From contig NZ_JAAAFX010000009.1 of assembly GCF_019352895.1 (NCBI RefSeq), forward strand, positions 576,764-640,763: DNA of 64,000 bases, given 5' to 3'. The position numbers and the translations under genes are program-made. Numbering within the stretch: position 1 is the stretch's first letter; each line of letters opens with the position of its first letter. Below are positions 27,826 to 37,023 of this stretch, piece after piece. A model generated the notes under the pieces. That model was not told the origin of the DNA and did no database searches. It saw nothing but the letters and a program-made list of their open reading frames with translations. This stretch comes from Variovorax boronicumulans. Its GTDB lineage: Bacteria; Pseudomonadota; Gammaproteobacteria; Burkholderiales; Burkholderiaceae_C.

Positions 27826-28827
27826 TCAGCGCATGGCCTGCAGCCGGAGGATCTCCTGCTGCAGCAGCGCGATGAAATGGCCCTTGAGCGCGGCGTCGGC
27901 GTGCGCGGGCAGCGTCAGGGTCGCCTCCACGTTGTTCAACAGCTGGTCGCCTTTCTCCGACAGGCGCAGCGAGCGCGCATCGAGTCGCGCCAGCGCGATG
28001 TGGACCGGCGCCTCCATCAGGTCCTTGCTGTGCAGCGCCTGGGCGGTCAGCGCGAGGCCGTAAGGGCCGCCGAACAGCGGGAAATCCACCAGCGCGAACT
28101 GCAGCGCTTCCGCATTCGGGATCTGGAACTTGTCGATCACCTTGCCGAGCTTCTTGGCCAGCTTGGGGTTGGCCGGGTCCAGCAGCGTGTCGACTGCGCC
28201 GTGGTCGGCGATCAGGCCGCCGAGGGTCCAGCTGCGCTCCGGGGCCTGGCGCTGGCTCTGGTGCTGCGCGTGGTAGTCCAGCACCGTCCGGACCACCGAG
28301 GTCAGCAGCACGTCGAGCCGGCTGGTCAGGGCGGCCTCCGGGCGCTCGGCCAGCGCGCTCCAGTCCTTCCAGGCCTTGTAGCGCGCGAGCAGCAGCGCGA
28401 CGAAGGCGCCGGCGTCGTCGGCGCGCGCGGGCAGGGCGTGGCCCTCGGCCGGCGGCGGCGCGGACGAGAGCACCGTGAAATCGTCCTGCACGTAGATCGC
28501 CTGGTCGCTCAGCAGCAGGCCCTGCGCGGTGCGGCGGCCGCTCAGCCGGTTCATCGCGTGGTAGCCGACGAAGAGCAGCGGGATCTCGTCGCCGATCCAG
28601 GGCTTGGGGCCGAACATCTGCTCGACCGCCTGGGCGAAGACCTGCGCCGCATCCTCATGGTCCGGGTGATCGGCCTGGTCGGGCAGGAACAGGAAGGCCG
28701 AGAGATCGGCATTCGAGGGCCTGCGCACCGCCTGCTCGACGGCCGCCCGCAGGGCGGCGCCGTGGCGCGCGGGCTCGGCCGGCAGGGTGGCCAGATGGTC
28801 GTTGAAGGACGAATAGACGAATGCCAT
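27826..28827 (-). CDS. Uncharacterised protein, 333 residues
   Basis: I do not recognise this family. The protein is soluble, without signal peptide or membrane helix, starting [34 protein letters not shown]. It has an acidic segment around [13 protein letters not shown], a block [20 protein letters not shown], and a regular helical C-terminal half. The codon use matches the neighbourhood and the coding frame is intact, so it is probably a real gene. It converges on map with a 3-base gap and is divergent from the racemase-led acyl-CoA operon, with operator site 3 between them. A start at 28827 is preceded only by a moderate ribosome site (GGAGAC further upstream). Confidence 0.65.
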   Translation of the reverse strand: MAFVYSSFNDHLATLPAEPARHGAALRAAVEQAVRRPSNADLSAFLFLPDQADHPDHEDAAQVFAQAVEQMFGPKPWIGDEIPLLFVGYHAMNRLSGRRTAQGLLLSDQAIYVQDDFTVLSSAPPPAEGHALPARADDAGAFVALLLARYKAWKDWSALAERPEAALTSRLDVLLTSVVRTVLDYHAQHQSQRQAPERSWTLGGLIADHGAVDTLLDPANPKLAKKLGKVIDKFQIPNAEALQFALVDFPLFGGPYGLALTAQALHSKDLMEAPVHIALARLDARSLRLSEKGDQLLNNVEATLTLPAHADAALKGHFIALLQQEILRLQAMR

Positions 28828-28913
28828 GGGGGAATGTCTCCGGTGGGCCGATGGAAAGCGTGGACTCGGGGCCATCTTAGGGGAGGGCGCGCCCGGGCCC
28901 TTCGCCCCGCAAC

Positions 28914-28931
28914 TTCGTCGCTTTCGACGAT
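28914..28931 (+). promoter_or_regulatory. Acyl-CoA operon site 3 (repeated 18-bp dyad)
   Basis: TTCGTCGCTTTCGACGAT ends 22 bases before CAAGAT (28954-28959), a -10-like hexamer, and 77 bases before the racemase ATG. Same orientation and spacing as the other three copies. Confidence 0.68.
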
Positions 28932-29008
28932 GCAAGCCGCGCCACCGTGGCGCCAAGATGCCTTCCATACCAACAGGCCGCCCGCGGGGGCCACAGGAGA
29001 CATCAAAC

Positions 29009-30118
29009 ATGGCAGGTCCGCTCCAGGGGCTTCGGGTGATCGAGATGGCCGGCATCGGCCCGGGTCCGTTCTGCGCGATGCTGTTCGCCGACATGGGCGC
29101 CGAGGTGATCCGCATCACGCGGCCCGGCACGGCCGCCGACCCGAACGACATCCTCACGCGCAGCCGCGGCACGGTGGCCATCGACCTGCGCGCCGAGGGC
29201 GCGGCGCAGCAGGTGCTGGACATCGTGGCCGGCGCCGACGTGCTGATCGAGGGTTTCCGCCCCGGCGTGATGGAGCGCCTGGGGCTCGGGCCCGAGGCCT
29301 GCCACGCGCGCAACCCGCGGCTGGTCTACGGCCGCATGACGGGCTGGGGCCAGCACGGGCCGCTGGCGCAGGCCGCGGGGCACGACATCAACTACATCGC
29401 GATCAGCGGCGCGCTGCACGCCATCGGCCGCTCGGGCGAGGCGCCGGTGGCGCCGCTCAACTACGTGGGCGACTTCGGCGGCGGCGCGATGCTGCTGGCC
29501 GTCGGCGTGCTGAGCGCGCTCTACGAATCGCAGCGCTCGGGCCGCGGCCAGGTGATCGATGCCGCCATGACCGACGGCGCGGCGCTGCTCTCGGCCATGT
29601 TCTACGGCTTCAAGGCGGCGGGCCAGTGGAGCAACCAGCGCGGCGAGAACCTGCTCGACGGCGGCGCGCACTTCTACGACACCTATGCCTGTGCCGACGG
29701 CAAGTATGTGGCGGTCGGCGCCATCGAGCCGCAGTTCTACGCCTTGCTGCGCGAGCGCTGCGGCATCGCCGACGACCCGGCCTTCGACGCCCAGATGGAC
29801 GCGGCCCGCTGGCCGCTGCTCAAGCTGCGCATGGCCGACATGTTCCGCACCCGCACGCGCGACGAATGGTGCGTGCTGCTCGAGGGCAGCGACGCCTGCT
29901 TCGCGCCGGTGCTCGACTGGGACGAGGCGCCCGCGCATGCGCACAACGTGGCGCGCGGCACCTTCGTCGACGTGGGCGGCGTCGCGCACCCGGCCCCCGC
30001 GCCGCGCTTCAGCCGCACGCCGCCGGCCACGCCCCGCGCCGCGGGCGACACCGGCCTCGAGGACGGTGCCGCGCTGCTGCGCCGCTGGGCCGAAGACCGT
30101 CGCCCGTCTGCGACCTGA
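29009..30118 (+). CDS. Alpha-methylacyl-CoA racemase (CoA-transferase family III)
   Basis: The 369-residue protein belongs to the CaiB/BaiF family, and its catalytic residues identify the racemase branch. H125 in GHDINYIA, D155 in [11 protein letters not shown] and E240 in GAIEPQFY match the His/Asp/Glu set of the M. tuberculosis racemase in both position and context. The enzyme epimerises 2-methyl-branched acyl-CoAs from the R to the S form needed by acyl-CoA dehydrogenases. It therefore points to methyl-branched substrates (isoprenoid, sterol/bile side-chain or similar). AGGAGA precedes the ATG. It heads an operon with two acyl-CoA ligases 12 bases downstream. Confidence 0.87.
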   Translation: MAGPLQGLRVIEMAGIGPGPFCAMLFADMGAEVIRITRPGTAADPNDILTRSRGTVAIDLRAEGAAQQVLDIVAGADVLIEGFRPGVMERLGLGPEACHARNPRLVYGRMTGWGQHGPLAQAAGHDINYIAISGALHAIGRSGEAPVAPLNYVGDFGGGAMLLAVGVLSALYESQRSGRGQVIDAAMTDGAALLSAMFYGFKAAGQWSNQRGENLLDGGAHFYDTYACADGKYVAVGAIEPQFYALLRERCGIADDPAFDAQMDAARWPLLKLRMADMFRTRTRDEWCVLLEGSDACFAPVLDWDEAPAHAHNVARGTFVDVGGVAHPAPAPRFSRTPPATPRAAGDTGLEDGAALLRRWAEDRRPSAT

Positions 30119-30130
30119 GGGCGCCTGGAC

Positions 30131-31693
30131 ATGAATCTCTACCTGACGCAGGCCCTGCACCGCGCGGTGCAGCTCCGACCCGAGGCCACGGCCACGCTGT
30201 TCCAGGGCCGCAGCCGTACCTACGGCGAACTGGGCTACCGCGTGGCCCGCCTGGCGGGCGCGCTGCAGCGCCTGGGCCTGCAGGCCGGTGACCGCGTGGG
30301 CATGCTCGCGCTCAACTCGGACCGCACGCTCGAGTACTACCTGGCCGTGTGGTGGGCCGGCGGCGTGGTCAACCCGGTCAACACGCGCTGGAGCGCGACC
30401 GAGATGGTGCATTCGCTGGACGACTGCGGCACTGCGATCCTGTGCGCCGACGACGCCTTCGTGCCCCTGCTCGGCAGCTTGCGCGCGCAATCGAAGGCGC
30501 TGCGGACCTGCATCTACATGGGCGAGGGCACGGCGCCCGAAGGCCTGCACGACTGGGAAACCCTGCTGCGCGAGAGCGAAGCGGTGCCCGATGCGCTGCG
30601 CAACGGCGAGGACCTGGCGGGCGTGTTCTACACCGGCGGCACCACGGGCCGGCCCAAGGGTGTGATGCTCAGCCATTCGGCGCTGGCGCTGAACTCGCAG
30701 ATCTCGCTGCTCGGCGCTTACTTCGATGAGAGCGCACGGCTCTTGCAGGTGGCGCCGCTGTTCCACCTGGCCGGGCTGTCCTTCCTGCTGCGCGGCGTGG
30801 TCGCGGGCTGCACACAGGTCATCGTGCCGGGCTTCTCGGTCGACGCCATGCTGGCCGCCATCGCGCGCGACCGCAGCTCGCACCTGATGGCGGTGCCCGC
30901 GATGCTGCAGGTGCTGGTGGACGACCCGCGCACCGCCCAGGCCGACCTGTCGAGCGTGCAGTTCGTGGGTTACGGCGCCTCGCCGATCACCGAGGCGCTG
31001 CTCGAACGCGCCTTCGCGATGTTCCCGCAGGCCGAGTTCGCGCAGGGCTACGGCATGACCGAGCTCTCGGCCGGCGTGAGCTACCTCACGAGCCGCTACC
31101 ACACGCCCGAGGGCCGCAAGCTGGGCAAGCTGTCGTCGGCGGGCCAGGCGCTCGCGGGCGTCGACCTGCGCATCGGCGACGCCGACGGCCGCGAGCTGCC
31201 GCGCGGCGAGGTCGGCGAACTGATGGTGCGCAGCCCCTGCGTGATGCAGGGCTACTGGAACCTGCCCGCGCAGACCGCCGCCGCGCTGCGCGACGGCTGG
31301 ATGCACACCGGCGACGCCGGCCGCATGGATGCGCAGGGTTTCGTCTTCATCGTCGACCGCTTCAAGGACATGATCGTGAGTGGCGGCGAGAACGTCTACT
31401 GCGCCGAGGTCGAGGGCGCGCTCGCGGGCCACCCCGGCGTGGCGGCGGTGGCAGTGATCGGCGTGCCCAGTGCGACCTGGGGCGAGGGCGTGCACGCGGT
31501 GGTGGTGCGCAAGCCCGGCGCCAGCGACGAGGCCGAGGCGCTGATCGCCCACTGTCGCACGCTGATCGCGGGCTACAAGTGCCCGCGCAGCATCGAGTTC
31601 GTCGATGCGCTGCCGATCTCGGGCGCGGGCAAGGTCATGAAGTACAAGTTGCGCGAGCCGCATTGGGCCGGGCACGACCGAAGAGTCGGCTGA
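30131..31693 (+). CDS. Acyl-CoA synthetase (AMP-forming) A
   Basis: This 520-residue ligase activates a carboxylic acid to its CoA thioester via an acyl-adenylate. The P-loop-like motif FYTGGTTGRPKGVMLSH (about residues 163-179), QGYGMTELS adenylate motif, the hinge HTGDAGRMDAQGFVFIVDRFKDMIVSGGENVY and the catalytic lysine region SGAGKVMKYKLRE are all present. It is second in the racemase operon and followed after 39 bases by a paralogue with the same architecture. Chain length or ring preference cannot be read. The pair may split substrate classes or act on successive intermediates. Confidence 0.88.
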   Translation: MNLYLTQALHRAVQLRPEATATLFQGRSRTYGELGYRVARLAGALQRLGLQAGDRVGMLALNSDRTLEYYLAVWWAGGVVNPVNTRWSATEMVHSLDDCGTAILCADDAFVPLLGSLRAQSKALRTCIYMGEGTAPEGLHDWETLLRESEAVPDALRNGEDLAGVFYTGGTTGRPKGVMLSHSALALNSQISLLGAYFDESARLLQVAPLFHLAGLSFLLRGVVAGCTQVIVPGFSVDAMLAAIARDRSSHLMAVPAMLQVLVDDPRTAQADLSSVQFVGYGASPITEALLERAFAMFPQAEFAQGYGMTELSAGVSYLTSRYHTPEGRKLGKLSSAGQALAGVDLRIGDADGRELPRGEVGELMVRSPCVMQGYWNLPAQTAAALRDGWMHTGDAGRMDAQGFVFIVDRFKDMIVSGGENVYCAEVEGALAGHPGVAAVAVIGVPSATWGEGVHAVVVRKPGASDEAEALIAHCRTLIAGYKCPRSIEFVDALPISGAGKVMKYKLREPHWAGHDRRVG

Positions 31694-31732
31694 CGCACCC
31701 GTAGAAACACAACGAAAGAGGAGACAAGCGAC

Positions 31733-33292
31733 ATGATCCTGACCCAACCCCTGCACAAGGGCCGGCGCGAGAAGCCCGAAGCCATGGCCGTGGTCTTCGG
31801 CGAGCACCGGCTGAGCTTCAGCCGTTTCACCGACCGCGTGGCCCGCCTGGGCGCCGCGCTGCGCGCGCTCGACATGGGGCCGGGCGACCGCGTCGGCATG
31901 ATGAGCTTCAACTCGCATCGCTTCGTCGAGTTCTTCTTCGGCACCTGGTGGGGCGGCGGCGTGATCAACCCGGTCAACATCCGCTGGAACCCGAAGGAGG
32001 TCGCGTACTCGCTCGACGACTGCGACACCCGCATCCTGCTGGTCGACGACGCCTTCGCGCCGCTGGCGGCCGAGCTGCGCGCGCTGTCGAGCTCGCTGCG
32101 CACCGTGGTCTATTGCGGCGACGGCCCGGTGCCCGAGGGCATGCTGGGCTACGAGGCGCTGCTCGAGAAGAGCGCGCCCTGCGAGGATGCGCCGCACAGC
32201 GCCGACGAGCTGGCCGCCATCATGTACACCGGCGGCACCACCGGCCGGCCCAAGGGCGTGATGCTCACGCACGGCAACCTCTACATCGACGCGCTGGGCT
32301 CGATCGCGGCGCTGCCGCGCACCGCGCAGAAGCCCGCGATCGTGATCACCACGCCGATGTTCCACGTGGCCGGCTGCGGCCTGTCGATCCAGGCGATGCT
32401 GCGGCTCGCGCCCCAGCACGTGCTGCCGATGTTCGACGAGGTGGGCATCCTGCAGGCCATCGAATCGGCCCGCGCGACCGAAACCTTCCTGGTGCCGACC
32501 ATGATCAAGCGGCTGATCGAGCATCCGCGCTTTGCCGAGTTCGACCTCTCGAGCCTGGACCTGATGCTCTACGGCGCCGCGCCGATCGATGTGCCGCTGC
32601 TCGAGAAGGCCATGCTGGCGCTGCCGCGCGCGGGATTCTCGCAGGCCTACGGCATGACCGAGCTCTCGCCCACGGTGGCGGTGCTGCAGCCGCACTGCCA
32701 CCTGTCGGGCCCCGACCGCGAACGCCTGCTGCGCTCGACCGGCACGCCGCTGCCCATGGCCGAGATCCGCATCGTCGACGGCGAGGACAACGAGGTGCCC
32801 ACCGGCCAGATCGGCGAAATCGTGGCGCGCGGGCCGATGGTCATGCGCGGCTACTGGAACAAGCCCAGGGAAACCGAAGAGGCGCTGCGCGGCGGCTGGA
32901 TGCACACCGGCGACGGCGGCTATGTCGATGCACACGGCTTCCTGTTCGTGGTCGATCGCATCAAGGACATGATCGTGAGCGGCGGCGAGAACGTCTACTC
33001 GGCCGAGGTCGAGAACGCCATCGCGCAATTGCCCCAGGTGCTGATGTCGGCCGTGATCGGCGTGCCCGACGACAAGTGGGGCGAGCGGGTGCACGCGGTG
33101 GTGGTGCTGCGCCCGGGCGCGACGCTCGAGGCGGATGCACTGATCGCCCATTGCCGCAGCCAGATCGCGGGCTACAAGTCGCCGCGCAGCGTGGAGTTCC
33201 GCGATGCGCTGCCGCTGTCGGCCGCCGGCAAGCTGCAGAAATTCCAGTTGCGCGAGCCCTTCTGGGCCGGCCGCGAGCGCCGCGTCGCGTGA
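31733..33292 (+). CDS. Acyl-CoA synthetase (AMP-forming) B
   Basis: A second ligase of 519 residues, clearly paralogous to the preceding one: MYTGGTTGRPKGVMLTHGN, QAYGMTELSPTVA, HTGDGGYVDAHGFLFVVDRIKDMIVSGGENVYSAEVE and the catalytic lysine segment SAAGKLQKFQLREPFW. The closely similar length and layout indicate a tandem duplication with divergence. GAGGAGA lies upstream of the ATG. It precedes the acyl-CoA dehydrogenase of the same operon by 30 bases. It converts a free acid to acyl-CoA at the cost of ATP, feeding the enzymes encoded downstream. Confidence 0.88.
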   Translation: MILTQPLHKGRREKPEAMAVVFGEHRLSFSRFTDRVARLGAALRALDMGPGDRVGMMSFNSHRFVEFFFGTWWGGGVINPVNIRWNPKEVAYSLDDCDTRILLVDDAFAPLAAELRALSSSLRTVVYCGDGPVPEGMLGYEALLEKSAPCEDAPHSADELAAIMYTGGTTGRPKGVMLTHGNLYIDALGSIAALPRTAQKPAIVITTPMFHVAGCGLSIQAMLRLAPQHVLPMFDEVGILQAIESARATETFLVPTMIKRLIEHPRFAEFDLSSLDLMLYGAAPIDVPLLEKAMLALPRAGFSQAYGMTELSPTVAVLQPHCHLSGPDRERLLRSTGTPLPMAEIRIVDGEDNEVPTGQIGEIVARGPMVMRGYWNKPRETEEALRGGWMHTGDGGYVDAHGFLFVVDRIKDMIVSGGENVYSAEVENAIAQLPQVLMSAVIGVPDDKWGERVHAVVVLRPGATLEADALIAHCRSQIAGYKSPRSVEFRDALPLSAAGKLQKFQLREPFWAGRERRVA

Positions 33293-33322
33293 ACTGAACC
33301 ACTCAGAAAACAAGGAAAAGAC

Positions 33323-34471
33323 ATGCCCATCGACTTCCGCCGCTCCTGGAGCGACGAGGACCTGGAGCTCTACCGCGACAACGTGGTGCGCTTCATCGAC
33401 ACCGAGATGCTCCCGCACGACGAAGCGGCGCGCAAACGCGGCCACGTCGGCCATGAGATCTGGCACAAGGCCGGCGCGCTGGGCCTGCTGTGCGCGGACA
33501 TCCCCGAGCAATATGGCGGCGGCGGTGGCGACTTCCGCCACGAGGCGGTGTTCTACGAGGAGATGTCGCGCCGCGGCCTGACCGGCATGAGCACCTCGGT
33601 GCACGCCATCGTCGCGCACTACTTCCTCAACCACGGCACCGAGGCGCAGAAGCAGAAGTACCTGCCGCGCATGGCGCGCGGCGAGCTGGTCGGCGCCATC
33701 GCCATGACCGAGCCCGGTGCGGGCTCCGACCTGCAGGGCATCCGCACGCGCGCGCAGAAGGACGGCGAGGGCTACCTCATCAACGGCTCGAAGACCTTCA
33801 TCACCAACGGCTTCCTGGCCGGCGTGGTGCTGGTGGTGGTCAAGACCGATCCGACCCAGGGCGCCAAGGGCACCTCGATCCTGATCGTCGAAACAGAGGG
33901 CTGCAAGGGCTACCGCGTGGGCCGCGTGCTCGACAAGATCGGCATGAAGGCGCAGGACACCTCCGAACTCTTCTTCGACGACGTGCGCGTGCCGGCCGAG
34001 GCGCTGCTGGGCGGCACCGAAGGACAGGGCTTCTTCCAGCTCATGGGCGACCTGCCCTACGAGCGCACCATCATCGGCGTGACCGCGCTGGCGACGATGG
34101 AAGGCGCCTTCCAGGCCACGCTCGACTACGTGCGCGAGCGCAAGGCTTTCGGCAAGCCGATCGCCGAGTTCCAGAACACCAAGTTCAAGCTGGCCGAGAT
34201 CGCGACCCAGATCAAGGTCGGCCGGGCCTTCATCGACCGCTGCGTGGAAGACCTGGTGGCCGGAAAACTCGACACCGCCACCGCCTCGATGGCCAAGCTC
34301 TGGGGCTCGGAGACCCAGGGCCGGGTGGTCGACGAATGCCTGCAGCTGTTCGGCGGCTACGGCTTCATGAACGAGTACATGGTCGCGCGCATGTACGCCG
34401 ACGGACGCATCCAGCGCATCTACGGCGGCACCAACGAGATCATGAAAGAGGTGATCTCCCGTGCGCTTTGA
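33323..34471 (+). CDS. Acyl-CoA dehydrogenase
   Basis: A 382-residue FAD enzyme for the first oxidation of the acyl-CoA. The flavin block AMTEPGAGSDLQGIRT and C-terminal block LQLFGGYGFMNEYMVARMYADGRIQRIYGGTNEIMKE are complete. The usual catalytic glutamate of short-chain enzymes is replaced by glycine (YGGT), while E247 in LPYERTIIG occupies the alternative site used by isovaleryl- and long-chain acyl-CoA dehydrogenases. The latter accept branched or long substrates, which fits the racemase in the same operon. AAGGAAAAG precedes the start. Confidence 0.88.
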   Translation: MPIDFRRSWSDEDLELYRDNVVRFIDTEMLPHDEAARKRGHVGHEIWHKAGALGLLCADIPEQYGGGGGDFRHEAVFYEEMSRRGLTGMSTSVHAIVAHYFLNHGTEAQKQKYLPRMARGELVGAIAMTEPGAGSDLQGIRTRAQKDGEGYLINGSKTFITNGFLAGVVLVVVKTDPTQGAKGTSILIVETEGCKGYRVGRVLDKIGMKAQDTSELFFDDVRVPAEALLGGTEGQGFFQLMGDLPYERTIIGVTALATMEGAFQATLDYVRERKAFGKPIAEFQNTKFKLAEIATQIKVGRAFIDRCVEDLVAGKLDTATASMAKLWGSETQGRVVDECLQLFGGYGFMNEYMVARMYADGRIQRIYGGTNEIMKEVISRAL

Positions 34472-34495
34472 CACCGTGACGCGGGAGCTGCTGCG

Positions 34496-35287
34496 ATGAG
34501 CGTGCTCGAACTGCGCGAGGAGGGTGGCATCGCCTGGCTCACGATGAACCGGCCCGAGCGGCTCAACGCGATGAACCCGGAACTGGTGCAGGCGCTGCGC
34601 GACTACTTCGAGGGCCTGAACGCCCGCAGCAGCGCGCGCGTCGTCGTGCTGCAGGGCGCGGGCCGCGCCTTCTGCGCCGGGCTCGACCTCAAGGACCAGG
34701 TCGGCGGCCCCGAGAAGCCCTCGGTGCCCGAGGTGCTCGACCAGCAGAAGAGCATCCGCGACATCATGCTGGCGATGCGCGGCTGCCCGCAGCCCATCGT
34801 GAGCGTGGTGCAGGGCTCGGCCAGCGGCGGCGGCTTCGCGCTGGCCCTGGCATCCGACGTGCGGCTGGCCACGCCCGAGGCGCGCATGAACGCGGCCTTC
34901 ATCCGCATCGGCCTGTCGGCCTGCGACGTGGGCGTGAGCTATTTCCTGCCGCGCATGGTGGGCAGTTCGGTCGCGGCCGAGTACCTGCTCACCGGCCGCT
35001 TCATGGACGCGCAGCGCGCCTACGCGCTGGGCTTGGTGAGCCGCGTCGCGCCGCTGGCCGAACTGCAGGCCGAGGCGCAGGCGCTGGCCGAGGACATGCT
35101 GCATGCCACGCCGCTGGCGTTGCGCCTGACCAAGGACGCGCTCAACTTCGCGATCGACGCGCCCAGCATGGAGGCGGTGATCGCGATGGAAGACCGCAAC
35201 CAGGTGCTGTGCACCCAGACCGCCGATTTCCGCGAAGGCATGCAGGCCTTTCTCGAGAAACGCGCACCCAACTACGCCGGCCGTTGA
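34496..35287 (+). CDS. Crotonase-family protein lacking the catalytic glutamate pair
   Basis: The 263-residue crotonase-fold protein has the oxyanion-hole segment FCAGLDLKDQVG (residues 59-70) and SGGGFALALASDVRLAT. The two hydratase glutamates are replaced by A115 and F135 (MNAAFIRIGLSACDVGVSYFLPRMVG), with an aspartate at D144. The crotonase at 15.4 kb has the same layout, so the two belong to one subgroup, likely isomerases or hydratases for atypical acyl-CoAs. It lies 24 bases after the acyl-CoA dehydrogenase and 22 bases before the dienoyl-CoA reductase-like SDR, so an enoyl-CoA isomerase role would be logical. Confidence 0.8.
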   Translation: MSVLELREEGGIAWLTMNRPERLNAMNPELVQALRDYFEGLNARSSARVVVLQGAGRAFCAGLDLKDQVGGPEKPSVPEVLDQQKSIRDIMLAMRGCPQPIVSVVQGSASGGGFALALASDVRLATPEARMNAAFIRIGLSACDVGVSYFLPRMVGSSVAAEYLLTGRFMDAQRAYALGLVSRVAPLAELQAEAQALAEDMLHATPLALRLTKDALNFAIDAPSMEAVIAMEDRNQVLCTQTADFREGMQAFLEKRAPNYAGR

Positions 35288-35309
35288 ACGGCCCCAAGGA
35301 TTCCACGAC

Positions 35310-36206
35310 ATGACCCTCGACGACCTGATGTACAAGCCCGGCCTGCTGGCCGGCAAGCGCTACCTCGTGACCGGTGGCGGCAGCGGCCTGGGCCGCGTGA
35401 TGAGCGAGGCGCTGCTGCTGCTGGGCGCCGAGGTCTACATCTGCGGCCGGCGCGAGCCCCTGCTCGAACAGACCGCGGCCGAACTCATGGCCGCGCACGG
35501 CGGGCGCGTGATCCCCAAGGCCTGCGACATCCGCCACGAGGCGCAGATCGGCACGATGCTCGACGAGATCTGGGCCGACGGCGGCGCGCTCGACGGCCTG
35601 ATCAACAACGCGGCCGGCAACTTCGTGAGCCGCACCGAGGACCTGTCGCCGCGCGCCTTCGACGCCATCTCCAGCATCGTGTTCCGCGGCAGCTTCTGCA
35701 TGACGCTGGACTGCGGCAAGCGCTGGCTGGCGGAGGGCAAGTCGGCCTCGGTGCTGTCGATCCTCACGACCTGGGTCTGGAACGGCTCGCCCTTCACCGT
35801 GCCCTCGGCGATGTCGAAGGCCGGCCTGCATGCGATGACGCAATCGCTGGCGGTCGAATGGGCCGGCCGCGGCATCCGCTTCAACGCGATCGCGCCGGGC
35901 CTGTTCCCGACCGAGGGCATGAGCGCGCGCCTGAATCCCGGCGGCGGCGAGCACAAGGCCGACCGCAACCCCATGGACCGCAACGGCCGCATGCCCGAAC
36001 TGGCCAACCTCGCGGCCTTCCTCATGGGCCCGGGCTCCGAATACGTCAACGGCCAGACCATCGCCATCGACGGCGGCCAGTACCAGGCCACGGGCGGCAA
36101 TTTCTCGCGCATGGCCGAATGGACCGACGGCGATTGGCGGCGCGCGCGCGAGAATATCGCCGAACGTGACGCCAAGGACCGGAGACAACGCCATGCCAAC
36201 GACTGA
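35310..36206 (+). CDS. Short-chain dehydrogenase of the 2,4-dienoyl-CoA reductase (DECR) type
   Basis: This 298-residue SDR has the NADPH-binding TGGGSGLG (residues 21-28) and NNAAGNF (99-105). The usual catalytic YxxxK is replaced by SxxxK (S166, K170 in PSAMSK), followed by AGLHAMTQSLAVEWAGRGIRFNAIAPG. That substitution together with NNAAGNF is diagnostic of 2,4-dienoyl-CoA reductases of the eukaryotic/peroxisomal type, which remove double bonds at even positions during beta-oxidation. Bacteria more often use the unrelated flavoprotein FadH. Its presence indicates unsaturated acyl chains as substrates or intermediates. The end overlaps the next gene by 14 bases. Confidence 0.83.
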   Translation: MTLDDLMYKPGLLAGKRYLVTGGGSGLGRVMSEALLLLGAEVYICGRREPLLEQTAAELMAAHGGRVIPKACDIRHEAQIGTMLDEIWADGGALDGLINNAAGNFVSRTEDLSPRAFDAISSIVFRGSFCMTLDCGKRWLAEGKSASVLSILTTWVWNGSPFTVPSAMSKAGLHAMTQSLAVEWAGRGIRFNAIAPGLFPTEGMSARLNPGGGEHKADRNPMDRNGRMPELANLAAFLMGPGSEYVNGQTIAIDGGQYQATGGNFSRMAEWTDGDWRRARENIAERDAKDRRQRHAND

Positions 36207-37023
36207 GACCCAGAGATTCCACGACCGCGTGCAACTGCAGCTGGACGGCGACGGCGTCGCCCAGCTGCGGCTGTCGCGCCCCGACAAGATGAACGCCATC
36301 GACGCCGGCATGTTCGCCGGCCTGGTGGCAGCCGCCGAGCATCTGGCCGGCGTCCGCGGCCTGCGTGCGGTGGTGTTGCACGGCGAGGGCCGGGCCTTCT
36401 GCGCCGGCCTCGACATGGCGAGCTTCGACCGCATGAGCGAAGGCGGCGTGGTGGCCGACGGCCTGACCGACCTGCTGGCGCGCACCCACGGCCTGGCCAA
36501 CGCGCCGCAGCAGGTGGCCTGGGCCTGGCGCGAGCTGGCGGTGCCGGTGATCGCCGCGGTGCATGGCGTGGCCTTCGGCGGCGGCCTGCAGATCGCGCTG
36601 GGCGCCGATGTGCGCTACCTCGCGGCCGACACGCGCATGTCGGTGATGGAGATGCAGTGGGGCCTGGTGCCCGACATGGCCGGCATCCCGCTGATGCGCG
36701 AACTGCTGCGCGCCGACGTGGCACGCGAACTGGTGTTCAGCGCGCGCATCGTCGAGGCCGAGGAAGCCTGCCGCATCGGCCTGGGCACGCGCGTCTGCGC
36801 CGACCCGCTGGCCGAGGCGCTGGCCTTCGCGCGCGGCATCGCGGGCCGCAACCCCGACGCGGTGCGCGGGGCCAAGCGGCTGCTCAACCAGTCGGCCGAT
36901 GGCGATGCGGCCTCGCTTCTGATGGCCGAGTCGGTGGAGCAGGCCAAGCTCATCGGCAGCGCGAACCAGCGCGAGGCGGTCAAGGCGGCGATGGAGAAGC
37001 GGGTGCCGCGCTTCCAGGACTAG
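36193..37023 (+). CDS. Crotonase-family enoyl-CoA hydratase/isomerase
   Basis: The 276-residue crotonase has FCAGLDMASFDRM (oxyanion hole) and FGGGLQIALGADVRYLA. The first catalytic glutamate is replaced by Q133, while the second is kept as E153 in SVMEMQWGLVPD. A single retained acid fits isomerase-like chemistry better than full hydration. The start at 36193 has GGAG 8 bases upstream; an in-frame ATG at 36166 would lie deeper in the SDR gene and lacks a site. Last gene of the racemase operon. Its TAG stop and the stop of the convergent AraC gene share a single CTAG. Confidence 0.8.
   Translation: MPTTETQRFHDRVQLQLDGDGVAQLRLSRPDKMNAIDAGMFAGLVAAAEHLAGVRGLRAVVLHGEGRAFCAGLDMASFDRMSEGGVVADGLTDLLARTHGLANAPQQVAWAWRELAVPVIAAVHGVAFGGGLQIALGADVRYLAADTRMSVMEMQWGLVPDMAGIPLMRELLRADVARELVFSARIVEAEEACRIGLGTRVCADPLAEALAFARGIAGRNPDAVRGAKRLLNQSADGDAASLLMAESVEQAKLIGSANQREAVKAAMEKRVPRFQD

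Noticed and set aside
29003-35356. A 2117-codon open frame on the minus strand opposite the racemase/ligase operon
   Set aside because: It is antisense to well-recognised genes, is rich in Ala/Arg/His/Leu low-complexity translation, shows no family motif, and is expected in GC-rich DNA where the opposite frame of real genes lacks stops.
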